7,341 nt of DNA from Noviherbaspirillum_A sp963522035. Lineage in GTDB: Bacteria > Pseudomonadota > Gammaproteobacteria > Burkholderiales > Burkholderiaceae_D. The notes under the pieces were generated by a model. It ran no database searches, had not been told where the DNA came from, and was given only the letters and a program-made list of their open reading frames with translations. Where the stretch lies: NCBI GenBank assembly GCA_963522035.1, contig CAUQYP010000236.1:1-7341 (forward strand). The letters are read 5' to 3'. The position numbers were made by a program, and so were the translations under genes. Shown here one piece after another: positions 1 through 5,356 of the stretch (positions are counted from its first letter, which is position 1; the number at the start of each line of letters is the position of its first letter).

Positions 1-37
1 CGGCACCAGCGACGTGTCGCCATCGACGGGGGCCCAC

Positions 38-131
38 GTCAAAAGCAACGTCAAAAGCAACTGCAACTGCAACTGCAACTGTCGCTGCGCGGAACGGCAA
101 GGGCAACGGCAACTGTCGCTACGCGGAAGGG
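38..131. repeat. Hexamer-built intergenic repeat, left copy
   Basis: A 12-base unit (GTCAAAAGCAAC) occurs twice in tandem at 38-61. It is followed by four in-phase GCAACT units (57-80) and then a less regular series that still parses in sixes: GTCGCT, GCGCGG, AACGGC, AAGGGC, AACGGC. It ends with a degenerate second copy of the AACTGTCGCT(A/G)CGCGG block at about 111-126. Positions 57-126 match 7330-7261 in inverted orientation with 2 mismatches in 70 bases (at 102 and 121). This is probably one member of a dispersed intergenic family. The open frame running through it (Cys/Asn/Arg-rich) looks like an artefact of the 6-base periodicity rather than a protein. Confidence 0.85.
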
Positions 132-231
132 GCGCTACTGGTGCGAGCCAGCATGAAAATGCGCTAATGAATCGGCGCCATCGATTTCATCCGGTACACC
201 GCGGCGCTGGGGCAGGGGGGATGGGCGTCTG
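132..231. other. Short non-coding gap downstream of the lipoprotein gene
   Basis: Between the left repeat and the lipoprotein stop I see no credible gene or RNA. One very short stem, GCAT-GAAA-ATGC at 151-162, has no following T-run in either direction, so I do not call it a terminator. Confidence 0.5.
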
Positions 232-417
232 CTAGAACGCCGCGCCAGCCACGGTGCCAACCGCGCTGACCGCGGCACTCCCGACCCCAACGCCGACATT
301 GATAGCGGTGCCGGCGACGGAGACTGCAGCCGCGCCGACCGAGGCGGTCGTGGAAATCACGGCGCAGCCGGAAAGCAGCACAGCCGCGGCGGCCGTGATG
401 ACAAGCAGTCGATGCAT
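232..417 (-). CDS. Small Ala/Val/Gly-rich lipoprotein, 61 aa
   Basis: The product has a short signal peptide (MHR, a hydrophobic stretch at residues 4-14, then LLSG) ending in a good lipobox, LSGC, with the lipidated Cys at residue 18. The mature part is only 44 residues, made almost entirely of Ala, Val, Gly, Ser and Thr with no charged residue, so it may lie in or along a membrane. It resembles the very small Gly/Ala/Val lipoproteins annotated in many proteobacteria; no specific function is known to me. Asp is absent at mature position 2, which by the Lol rule favours transport to the outer membrane. Its ATG overlaps the isomerase stop by one base (TGATG) and it has no clear ribosome-binding site, so translation is probably coupled to the upstream gene. 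Gene reality is supported by the lipobox and the overlap; the function is unknown. Confidence 0.72.
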   Translation of the reverse strand: MHRLLVITAAAAVLLSGCAVISTTASVGAAAVSVAGTAINVGVGVGSAAVSAVGTVAGAAF

Positions 418-773
418 CAGACGCCCAGCAGTTCGACTTCGAAGATCAGCGTGGCATTCGGCGGGATCACGCCGCCCGCGCCGCGCGCGCCGTAGCCGAG
501 CGACGCCGGGATGATCAGCCTGCGCACGCCGCCGACCTTCATGCCCTGCACGCCCTGGTCCCAGCCCTGGATCACGTTGCCGGCGCCGAGCGGAAACTGG
601 AACGGGTCGTTGCGGTCCTTGCTGGAATCGAATTTCTTGCCGGCGGTGCCGTCGGGGTTCTGCAGCCAGCCGGTGTAATGCACCGTTACATGCTGGCCGG
701 CGGTGGCTTCTTCGCCGGTGCCGACCTGGGTATCTTCATACTGCAGCCCGGAAGCTGTCATGACTGTGGACAT
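417..773 (-). CDS. FKBP-type peptidyl-prolyl cis-trans isomerase, 118 aa
   Basis: This is a single-domain FKBP that catalyses cis-trans isomerisation of Xaa-Pro bonds during protein folding. The fold's signature is complete: VHYTG (Tyr33), KFDSS (Phe48, Asp49), PFQFPLG (Phe58 and Phe60), VIQGWD (Val67, Ile68, Trp71), the GYG loop (Tyr94), IPPNATL and the last strand FEVELL (Phe111). These correspond to the residues lining the proline/FK506 pocket of FKBP12. There is no signal peptide, no N-terminal dimerisation helix as in Mip/FkpA and no SlyD-type insert, so it is probably cytoplasmic. The length matches the small FKBPs of Neisseria and Burkholderiales. The start at 773 is chosen because AAAGG lies 7 bases upstream (781-785); Met5 is a less likely alternative. 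It is followed with a one-base overlap by the lipoprotein gene. The 74-base gap to the upstream hydrolase stop leaves co-transcription with that gene undecided. Confidence 0.95.
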   Translation of the reverse strand: MSTVMTASGLQYEDTQVGTGEEATAGQHVTVHYTGWLQNPDGTAGKKFDSSKDRNDPFQFPLGAGNVIQGWDQGVQGMKVGGVRRLIIPASLGYGARGAGGVIPPNATLIFEVELLGV

Positions 774-780
774 GGTTTAA

Positions 781-785
781 CCTTT
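781..785 (-). promoter_or_regulatory. Ribosome-binding site of the FKBP gene
   Basis: AAAGG on the minus strand, 7 bases before the ATG at 773. It favours this start over the in-frame Met5. Confidence 0.6.
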
Positions 786-847
786 GCAATCGAATGGTGA
801 ACGGGGTGGGGGTGCGGGATTGTAGCAGGGTCCGCAAGGTCCGCACG

Positions 848-1756
848 CTAGGCCGGCCGGGGATTGAGGCCGAACAGCTCCGCGAACGCCCGCCGGTAAG
901 CCGACTGGCCGACGCGCATGCTGTTGTTATGGGTGCCGCCCTCGATCAGCAGCAGCTTCTTGCGCCCGGGCGCAGCCTCGAACAGCTTCTCGCTGAAGCG
1001 GGACGGGACGTAACGGTCTTCCGTGCCATGCACGATCAGCACCGGCATGCCAACCTGCGAAATCTTGTCGACGGCGTCGAACTTCTGCGACAGCAGCAGC
1101 TGCAGCGGCAGCCATGGGTAGCTGAGCGACTTCGCAATGTCGGCCAGCGTCGTGAACGACGATTCGACGATCAGGCCGCGCGCCTGGTTCTGGCCGGCGC
1201 GGTCGAGGTGCGAAGCCAGGTCGATGGCGATCGCGCCGCCTAGCGAATGACCGTAGATGAAGCGCCGCTCCGGGTCGGGCTGCTTCTGCGCCAGCGCCTG
1301 CCAGGCCACGCGCGCATCTTCATACACGGTTTCCTCGGAGGGCAGCTCGCCGTCGCTCTTGCCGAAACCGCGGTAGTCGATGGCCAGCACCGAGAAGCCG
1401 AAATCATGCAGCTGCTGGATGCGGAACAGCTGGCCGGTCAGGTTCCAGCGCGCGCCGTGCAGGTAGAGCACCGCCGGCGCCTTCGGGTCGGCTGCGGGCC
1501 ACCACCATGCATTGACCTGCTGGGTATCCTTGCCGGCCCGGACCGGCAGGCTGGTCTCGATCACGCCGTCCGGCATGCCGCGGTACCAGCTGGCTTCACC
1601 GGGCACGACCCGAAACAGCAGTTCGCGCTCTTTCTGCACCAGCTGGCTGCAACCCACGAAGAACAGCGGCAGCGACAGGAGCGCGACGAGGACGACGCGC
1701 AGGCGCTGGCGCAGCCAGTCCAGCATGCGCTGAAAGAGTGGGTGCTGATGGTGCAT
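848..1756 (-). CDS. Membrane-anchored alpha/beta hydrolase, 302 aa
   Basis: This is a serine hydrolase of the alpha/beta fold (BEM46/ABHD13-like group). The visible catalytic machinery is the oxyanion region LYLHG (residues 97-101), the DYRGFGKSDG block (127-136), the nucleophile elbow GHSLG with Ser171, the acid Asp247 in VHGTEDRYVP, and His276 in GGTHNN. A basic N-terminus is followed by a hydrophobic segment (about 19-35) ending FVGC, with Cys36 as a possible but imperfect lipobox (Phe at -3). The enzyme is therefore probably tethered and faces the periplasm; its ester or amide substrate cannot be told from sequence. The frame stays open upstream to 2044, but that extension would overlap the divergent EI24 gene and has shadow-type composition. 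I start at 1756, which has a weak GGAAG 14 bases upstream; Met11 (1726) is an alternative but would shorten the basic region. It is transcribed divergently from the EI24 gene. Confidence 0.9.
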   Translation of the reverse strand: MHHQHPLFQRMLDWLRQRLRVVLVALLSLPLFFVGCSQLVQKERELLFRVVPGEASWYRGMPDGVIETSLPVRAGKDTQQVNAWWWPAADPKAPAVLYLHGARWNLTGQLFRIQQLHDFGFSVLAIDYRGFGKSDGELPSEETVYEDARVAWQALAQKQPDPERRFIYGHSLGGAIAIDLASHLDRAGQNQARGLIVESSFTTLADIAKSLSYPWLPLQLLLSQKFDAVDKISQVGMPVLIVHGTEDRYVPSRFSEKLFEAAPGRKKLLLIEGGTHNNSMRVGQSAYRRAFAELFGLNPRPA

Positions 1757-1907
1757 GCTGGCGTCTGGATCTTCCGGAGCGGAGAGGTTGAACTGGCGGG
1801 GGAACAGGGGTTCAGACCTGCGCTGCGGGAAATCGTTCCGCGCGACACCAGGGTGGCTGCGGTTAGAATGAATATCCTGCCTGCCTTCGTTGCCAGAACC
1901 ACCAACC
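1757..1907. promoter_or_regulatory. Divergent intergenic control region
   Basis: This 151-base gap separates the starts of the minus-strand hydrolase and the plus-strand EI24 gene, so it must hold any promoters for both. I see a plausible sigma-70 promoter only for the plus direction (listed separately) and nothing convincing for the minus direction. No clear operator-like dyad was found. Confidence 0.5.
1842..1869 (+). promoter_or_regulatory. Candidate sigma-70 promoter for the EI24 gene
   Basis: GCGACA (1842-1847), a 16-base spacer, then TAGAAT (1864-1869, five of six bases of the -10 consensus). Transcription would start near 1876, about 32 bases before the ATG at 1908. The -35 is weak (4 of 6), so this is tentative. 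Confidence 0.35.
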
Positions 1908-2738
1908 ATGCAACTCGTGATGACTTCCCTGGTCCGGGCGCTGCTGTCCCAGCTGCACTTCCGGATGCTGCTGCTGACCATCCTGCCGTTCGTGCTGTCG
2001 CTGGGATTGTGGGGCGTGGCGCTGTGGCTGGGCCTGCAGCCCATGATCGACTGGCTGCACGCCTACTTCGTCGATAAGGACCTGTTCCAGTCGGCCGCGT
2101 CGGTACTGGGCTGGTTCGGCCTCGGCGCCATCAAGACCGTTCTGGTGCCGCTGATCGCCATGTGGCTGCTGCTGCCGCTGATGGTGGTGACAGCGCTGGT
2201 CTTCGTCGGCGTCATCGCCATGCCGGCGGTCGCCAGGCATGTGTCGCTGCGTAACCACCCGCAGCTTGAGCGCCTGCACGGCGGCTCGCTGGCTGGCAGC
2301 CTGTCGATGTCCCTGGGCTCCTTCCTGATCTTTGCCGGGCTCTGGATCGTGACGCTGCCGCTGAATGCGTTGCCGCCGCTGGCCTTCGTGGTGCAGCCGC
2401 TGCTGTGGGGCTGGCTGACCTATCGCGTGATGGCCTATGACGCGCTGGCCGAGCATGCCAGCGCCGAGGAGCGGCGCGCGCTGATGCGCACGCACCGCTG
2501 GCCGCTGCTGGCTATCGGCATCGCCGCCGGCGCGATGGGCGCCGCGCCGACCCTGCTGTGGCTGGGCGGCGCGCTGTCGGTCGTGCTGTTCCCGCTGCTG
2601 GCAGGCGTGTCGATCTGGCTGTACGTGCTGGTCTTCGTGTTCTCCGGGCTGTGGTTCCAGCATTACACGCTCGAGGCGCTGGCCCGGCTGCGTCGCAGCC
2701 AGCCGCTCGCCCGCGTAGAAATCGCAGCTGGGCGATAA
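1908..2738 (+). CDS. EI24/CysZ-like integral membrane protein, 276 aa
   Basis: This is a polytopic inner-membrane protein of the EI24 domain family, which includes the sulfate-uptake protein CysZ. Hydrophobic segments lie at about residues 20-44, 74-106 (long, possibly two passes), 133-150, 157-175, 198-216 and 218-250. The features I use for the family are the N-terminal pattern with a long first hydrophobic segment after SQLHFRM, the long cytosolic-looking loop RHVSLRNHPQLERLHGGS (110-127) and the conserved-looking TYRVMAYDALAEHAS segment (171-185) before EERR. Its transported substrate, if any, is unknown; a sulfate role should not be assumed because no cys genes are nearby. The ATG at 1908 is preferred over an upstream TTG (1890) and over Met5 (1920); none has a strong ribosome-binding site. 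The CinA-like gene follows 51 bases later on the same strand, so the two may be co-transcribed. Confidence 0.8.
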   Translation: MQLVMTSLVRALLSQLHFRMLLLTILPFVLSLGLWGVALWLGLQPMIDWLHAYFVDKDLFQSAASVLGWFGLGAIKTVLVPLIAMWLLLPLMVVTALVFVGVIAMPAVARHVSLRNHPQLERLHGGSLAGSLSMSLGSFLIFAGLWIVTLPLNALPPLAFVVQPLLWGWLTYRVMAYDALAEHASAEERRALMRTHRWPLLAIGIAAGAMGAAPTLLWLGGALSVVLFPLLAGVSIWLYVLVFVFSGLWFQHYTLEALARLRRSQPLARVEIAAGR

Positions 2739-2789
2739 TGCGGCTCCGGCATCCTTTGACATTTCAATAACGACATTACGGGCACAAAA

Positions 2790-3590
2790 ATGGCTATCGG
2801 TCTGATCATCATCGGCGACGAAATCCTTTCCGGAAAACGCATCGACAAGCATTTCTCCAAGGCGGTCGAGCTGCTCTCGGCGCGCGGCATGCAGCTGGGC
2901 TGGGCCGACTATGTGGGCGACGACCCGGCCCGCATCACCGCGACGCTGGAGCGGACGATGGACAGCGACGACATCGTGTTCTCGTTCGGCGGTATTGGCG
3001 CGACGCCGGACGACCATACCCGCCAATGCGCGGCGGCGGCGCTGGGCGTGCCGCTGGTGCTGCATCCCGAGGCCAGGCGCCTGATCGAGGAGCGCATCGT
3101 CGAGATGGCCACGGCTGCGGGCCAGGATCCGCGGCTGGATGCGCCGGAAAACCAGCACCGGCTGAAGATGGGCGAATTCCCGCAGGGCGCCCAGATCATT
3201 CCGAACCCTTACAACAAGATCCCGGGCTTTTCAGTGCAGCATGGGGCTGGCGGCCACCATTTCGTGCCGGGCTTTCCGGTGATGGCGCATCCGATGGTCG
3301 AGTGGGTGCTCGACACACACTATTCGCACCTTTTCCACCAGGTGGCGTGGCAAGAAAAGTCGGTCTATGTGTACGAGTCGATGGAGTCGACGCTGACGCC
3401 GCTGATGGAGGCCATCGAGTCCGCATTCCCGGGCGTGAAAGTGTTCAGCCTGCCCAGCGTCGGCGACGCGCAGACGCGCCGCCATATTGAACTGGGCGTC
3501 AAGGGCGAACCGACGCAGGTGGCGACGGCGTTCGACCAGCTGCTGCTCGGCCTCGACGGTTTCCGGGCCGAGTACAAGCCGGTCTGTTGA
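2790..3590 (+). CDS. Molybdopterin-binding (CinA N-terminal type) protein, 266 aa
   Basis: The N-terminal half is a MoCF/MogA-type domain: an IIIGDEILSGK strand-loop (residues 6-16), the loop FGGIGATPDD (66-75), which in the family contacts the molybdopterin phosphate and pterin, and a downstream GE.PQGAQIIPNP..IPGF segment (128-147). The C-terminal part (about 188-260) has the VYESMESTLTPLMEAIE and LPSVGD..RRHIELGVKGE blocks I associate with short Burkholderiales proteins annotated 'competence/damage-inducible protein A'. It lacks the PncC-type nicotinamide-nucleotide amidase domain of full-length CinA (about 400 aa). Ligand binding is therefore plausible, but the reaction is unknown. The final codon Cys266 (TGT) uses a T from the adjacent insertion element, and the stop TGA lies wholly within the element's terminal TTGA. 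Before insertion the protein most likely ended at Val265. No clear Shine-Dalgarno precedes the ATG. Confidence 0.86.
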   Translation: MAIGLIIIGDEILSGKRIDKHFSKAVELLSARGMQLGWADYVGDDPARITATLERTMDSDDIVFSFGGIGATPDDHTRQCAAAALGVPLVLHPEARRLIEERIVEMATAAGQDPRLDAPENQHRLKMGEFPQGAQIIPNPYNKIPGFSVQHGAGGHHFVPGFPVMAHPMVEWVLDTHYSHLFHQVAWQEKSVYVYESMESTLTPLMEAIESAFPGVKVFSLPSVGDAQTRRHIELGVKGEPTQVATAFDQLLLGLDGFRAEYKPVC

Positions 3591-3740
3591 CATCCTCCCC
3601 TCCCTGAAGGAAGGGGATTCCTACGGCGCTACGCGATAATTCGCGCAGTCGCTTCGGTGGGTTCCTGCTTCGTCGAGCGGCCTGATTGCGCCGACTCTCC
3701 ACAGGCTAACAAGCGGTATCCCCGCTCTAACACATTGATT
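3571..3740 (-). ncRNA. Putative TnpB guide RNA (omega/reRNA)
   Basis: In the IS605 family the nuclease TnpB is guided by an RNA that overlaps the 3' end of tnpB, runs through the right-end hairpin and uses about 16 bases of flanking host DNA as guide. Here the scaffold would include a 5-bp stem with an ATTA/TAAT loop (3632-3645, CGCGA against TCGCG), the tnpB stop and the right-end hairpin. The guide would begin at 3586 and read CAGACCGGCTTGTACT on the minus strand, the end of the CinA-like gene. The 5' boundary is arbitrary. This is an inference from element architecture, not from a covariance match. With tnpB frameshifted it may be orphaned. Confidence 0.45.
3597..3616 (-). repeat. Right-end subterminal hairpin of the IS605-type element
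   Basis: An 8-bp imperfect palindrome with one A/C mismatch (3611 against 3602) around a four-base loop (plus strand TGAA, 3605-3608). GAAT on the minus strand (3617-3620) sits at its 5' foot. In the family this is the hairpin recognised by TnpA; it would also form the 3' end of the TnpB guide-RNA scaffold. It may act as a bidirectional transcription barrier between the CinA-like gene and tnpB. Confidence 0.85.
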
Positions 3741-4845
3741 GCGCCAACCACATCGGCGTGATTTTCGTAGCCGCAATCGACGCAAAGGAATTTCGACTGC
3801 GTCTGCCGATTGTCTTTCGAAACATGGCGCAGCACGGGCACGTCCGGCTGGTGTGGTGCGGCGGCACAGCCAACAGCATGCCGCCGTTCCAGGACATCTT
3901 GTAGTCAAGCTGTCGTCTGAACTCGCCCCACCCCTGGTCGAGAATAGCGCGGTTCAAGCCGGACTTCTGCGCTACTTTCTTGCCGGGTTGTTCTACCGTG
4001 CCCTTGGCAGAGCGCGACATATTGCGCACCTGTAAATCCTCGATGCAGACGAGCGCGTGGTTTTGGCTGATCGTCGTCGTGGTTTTGTGCAGGAAGTCTT
4101 TGCGGGCGTTGGCGATGCTGGTGTGAATCTTCTGGACGCGGGCCTTCGCCTTCTTCCAGTTGTTGCTGAACTTGACCTTGCGGCTCATGCGGCGCTGGTA
4201 ACGGGCCAGCCGTCGCTGATGTTTCTTGAAGCTGTTGAGCGGCGCGATGTGGCTCGCGTCGCTCATGGTGGCGAATCGGGCAATGCCAACATCGATGCCG
4301 ACGGCACTTGTCGACGTCGGTAAGGGCACTTCAACTTCACGCTGCGTCTGGATCGACACGAACCACTTGCCGCCCGACTGGCTCACGGTCACGTTGCGCA
4401 CCTCGCCAAGAGCGTCCCTGCTGTTGCGGTAGCGCAGCCAGCCCAGCTTGGGAAGAAAGAGACGGTTGTTGGCCTGATCGAGCTTGATCTGTTTCGGGTC
4501 CGGATAGCGAAACGCGTCACCACACCCTTTGCGCTTGAAGCGTGGGAATTCAGCGCGCCTGGCAAAGAAATTCTTGTAGGCTTTTTCCAGGTCCTTCAAC
4601 GCATGCTGCAAGGGGTGGCATGGTGCGTCCTTGAGCCACGGCGTCTCCTCGCCATTGCGCCAGCTGGTCAAGTGCTTCGCCATTGCCACGTAGCCGATGA
4701 ACTTGTTGCCTGCCTCGTGGTTCTCTTTTTGCAGCGCCAACGCCTTGTTGAAGACGAACCGGCAGGCACCGGCGAAGCGGCGCATGGCACGCGCTTGCTC
4801 GCCATCGGGCACCAGTTCGTATTTGTAGGCTTGTCGACGTTGCAT
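3629..4845 (-). pseudogene. tnpB: Frameshifted tnpB, RNA-guided RuvC-type nuclease of the IS605-type element
   Basis: TnpB is the RNA-guided DNA nuclease of IS200/IS605 elements, ancestral to Cas12. From Met1 at 4845 the frame carries the N-terminal helical region (YKYELVPDGEQ, then CRFVFNKAL), RuvC-I Asp185 in VGIDVG, RuvC-II Glu269 in CIEDL, and the first zinc-ribbon pair in TSRTCPCC. Right after that (near 3826-3829) one base is missing: the frame reads on out of phase to 3727. In the next frame the expected sequence resumes (HVSKDN, then the second pair CVDC and the RuvC-III Asp in ENHADVVGAIN) up to TAG at 3629. Restored, it would be about 405 aa, normal for TnpB. Unrepaired, it lacks the third RuvC Asp and half the zinc ribbon, so nuclease activity is unlikely. 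I start at 4845, not at the open-frame limit 4965: it fits family N-termini and a promoter lies directly upstream. Confidence 0.92.
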
Positions 4846-4851
4846 GCGTCG

Positions 4852-4880
4852 ATTGTAGTTTTGTCTAAGACTGATGACAA
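4852..4880 (-). promoter_or_regulatory. Candidate sigma-70 promoter of tnpB
   Basis: On the minus strand, TTGTCA (4880-4875; 5 of 6 consensus) is followed by a 17-base spacer and TACAAT (4857-4852; 5 of 6). The expected transcription start is at about 4845, the ATG itself, so tnpB may be expressed as a leaderless or near-leaderless message; no Shine-Dalgarno is present. The promoter overlaps the 5' end of tnpA on the other strand. Confidence 0.55.
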
Positions 4881-5281
4881 CGCGATTCGCCTTGGAAGAC
4901 ATTGCGTTTTCCTGATGCATGCATTTGGTCTTCGTGACCAAATACCGCCGTGAAGTCTTCACCAAAGCGATTCTTGACGACCTGCGCCCGATATTTGCGA
5001 GCGTCTGCGCAGACTTTGAAGCGAAACTTGTGGAGTTTGACGGTGAAGATGATCATGTTCACCTGCTGGTAACCTGCTCGCCGAAGGTTTCTGTTTCCAG
5101 TCTGGTCAATAGTTTGAAAGGCGTGTCCAGCCGGATGATACGGAAGAAAAACGATCCGGGTATTCGGAAGAAACTATGGGGCGGCGCGCTTTGGTCGCCC
5201 AGCTACTTTGCCGGGAGTTGCGGTGGCGCGCCCATCGCTGTTATCCGGCAGTACATCGAACAGCAGCAGGCACCGCACTAA
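4861..5281 (+). pseudogene. tnpA: Frameshifted tnpA, Y1 HUH transposase of the IS605-type element
   Basis: TnpA excises and inserts the element as single-stranded DNA through a 5'-phosphotyrosine link. The core frame from ATG 4919 (120 aa) has the first strand HLVFVTKYRR, the HUH motif DHVHLL (His46, His48), NSLKGVSSR, LWSPSYFAGS.GGAP, and the nucleophile Tyr112 in QYIEQQ. Family members carry about 20 residues before this core, typically RHCVF.MH.HLVF. That sequence (GRHCVFLMHA) is present in another frame, readable from TTG 4861, and joins the core only if two bases are added near 4920-4927, for example GCAT becoming GCGCAT. I infer a 2-nt deletion. Translation from ATG 4919 would keep the HUH and Tyr residues but has no ribosome-binding site and lacks the N-terminal strand extension, so activity is doubtful. 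tnpA is divergent from tnpB with 15 bases between the assumed starts. Confidence 0.85.
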
Positions 5282-5293
5282 AGGCAAAGGCAA

Positions 5294-5310
5294 GGACGGC
5301 TTTGCCGTCC
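5294..5310 (+). repeat. Perfect 7-bp hairpin behind tnpA
   Basis: GGACGGC, a TTT loop, then GCCGTCC, starting 13 bases after the tnpA stop. It is separate from the TnpA-recognition hairpin at 5321-5340. Without a T-run it is not a standard terminator, but it could shield tnpA from outside transcription or stabilise its 3' end. An alternative pairing (GGCAAA 5283-5288 with TTTGCC 5301-5306) competes with it. Confidence 0.5.
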
Positions 5311-5320
5311 GCGCTCTTGA

Positions 5321-5340
5321 CCCCGTCCTGAAGGACGAGG
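5321..5340 (-). repeat. Left-end subterminal hairpin of the IS605-type element
   Basis: Eight-bp arms with one A/C mismatch (5323 against 5338) around a plus-strand TGAA loop, the same plan as the right-end hairpin. CAAA on the minus strand (5344-5341) abuts its 5' foot, and 15 bases separate the foot from the target tetranucleotide TGAT. Confidence 0.85.
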
Positions 5341-5356
5341 TTTGCCGCGCAGCCGA

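Larger units (their letters stand above)
3587..5355. mobile_element. IS200/IS605-family element (IS605 layout), 1769 bp
   Basis: This is a single-strand-type transposable element with divergent tnpA (plus) and tnpB (minus) and no terminal inverted repeats or target duplication. Read on the minus (tnpB) strand, the left end has the guide CAAA (5344-5341) immediately before an imperfect hairpin (5340-5321), and the target tetranucleotide TGAT lies just outside (5359-5356). The right end has the guide GAAT (3620-3617) immediately before an imperfect hairpin (3616-3597) and ends with the cleavage tetranucleotide TCAA (3590-3587). Both hairpins have an 8-bp arm with a single A/C mismatch around a TTCA loop (TGAA on the plus strand). 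Removing 3587-5355 joins GTCTG to ATCAGG and restores two convergent stop codons, which supports the boundaries. Both genes are frameshifted in this copy, so it probably cannot move by itself, but intact ends could be moved by a TnpA supplied elsewhere. Confidence 0.92.

Noticed and set aside
38..80. CRISPR-like tandem repeats at the left edge
   Set aside because: The units are 6 or 12 bases, contiguous and without unique spacers, and no cas genes are present.
14..235. 73-codon plus-strand open frame across the left repeat
   Set aside because: Its Cys/Asn/Arg periodicity comes from the hexamer repeat; no ribosome-binding site or family resemblance.
819..824. TACAAT (minus strand) upstream of the FKBP gene as a -10 box
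   Set aside because: No -35-like hexamer at 16-18 bases upstream (CGTGCG at 17), so the match alone is not enough.
1757..2044. N-terminal extension of the hydrolase to 2044
   Set aside because: It would overlap the divergent EI24 gene and would bury the membrane anchor inside the protein; the segment shows no family features.
1247..2077. 276-codon plus-strand open frame opposite the hydrolase
   Set aside because: It is a shadow of the alpha/beta hydrolase, which has a complete catalytic triad on the other strand.
2756..2761. Perfect TTGACA hexamer before the CinA-like gene
   Set aside because: No acceptable -10 hexamer lies 15-19 bases downstream (the 17-base position reads CGGGCA), so I do not call a promoter.
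1863..3158. 431-codon open frame on the minus strand across the EI24 and CinA-like genes
   Set aside because: It is antisense to two well-supported genes, its product is dominated by Gln, His and Arg with no domain, and it is the usual shadow of GC-rich coding DNA.
4846..4965. N-terminal extension of tnpB to 4965
   Set aside because: It runs antisense through the conserved tnpA N-terminus, does not resemble TnpB starts, and a promoter-like sequence lies inside it just before 4845.
3587..5355. Possible miniature or composite element with a second right end at 5317-5340
   Set aside because: TTGA plus a TGAA-loop hairpin occurs at both ends on the plus strand, but IS605-family left and right hairpins are expected to be alike in the same orientation, and the empty-site reconstruction works only with the 5355 boundary.
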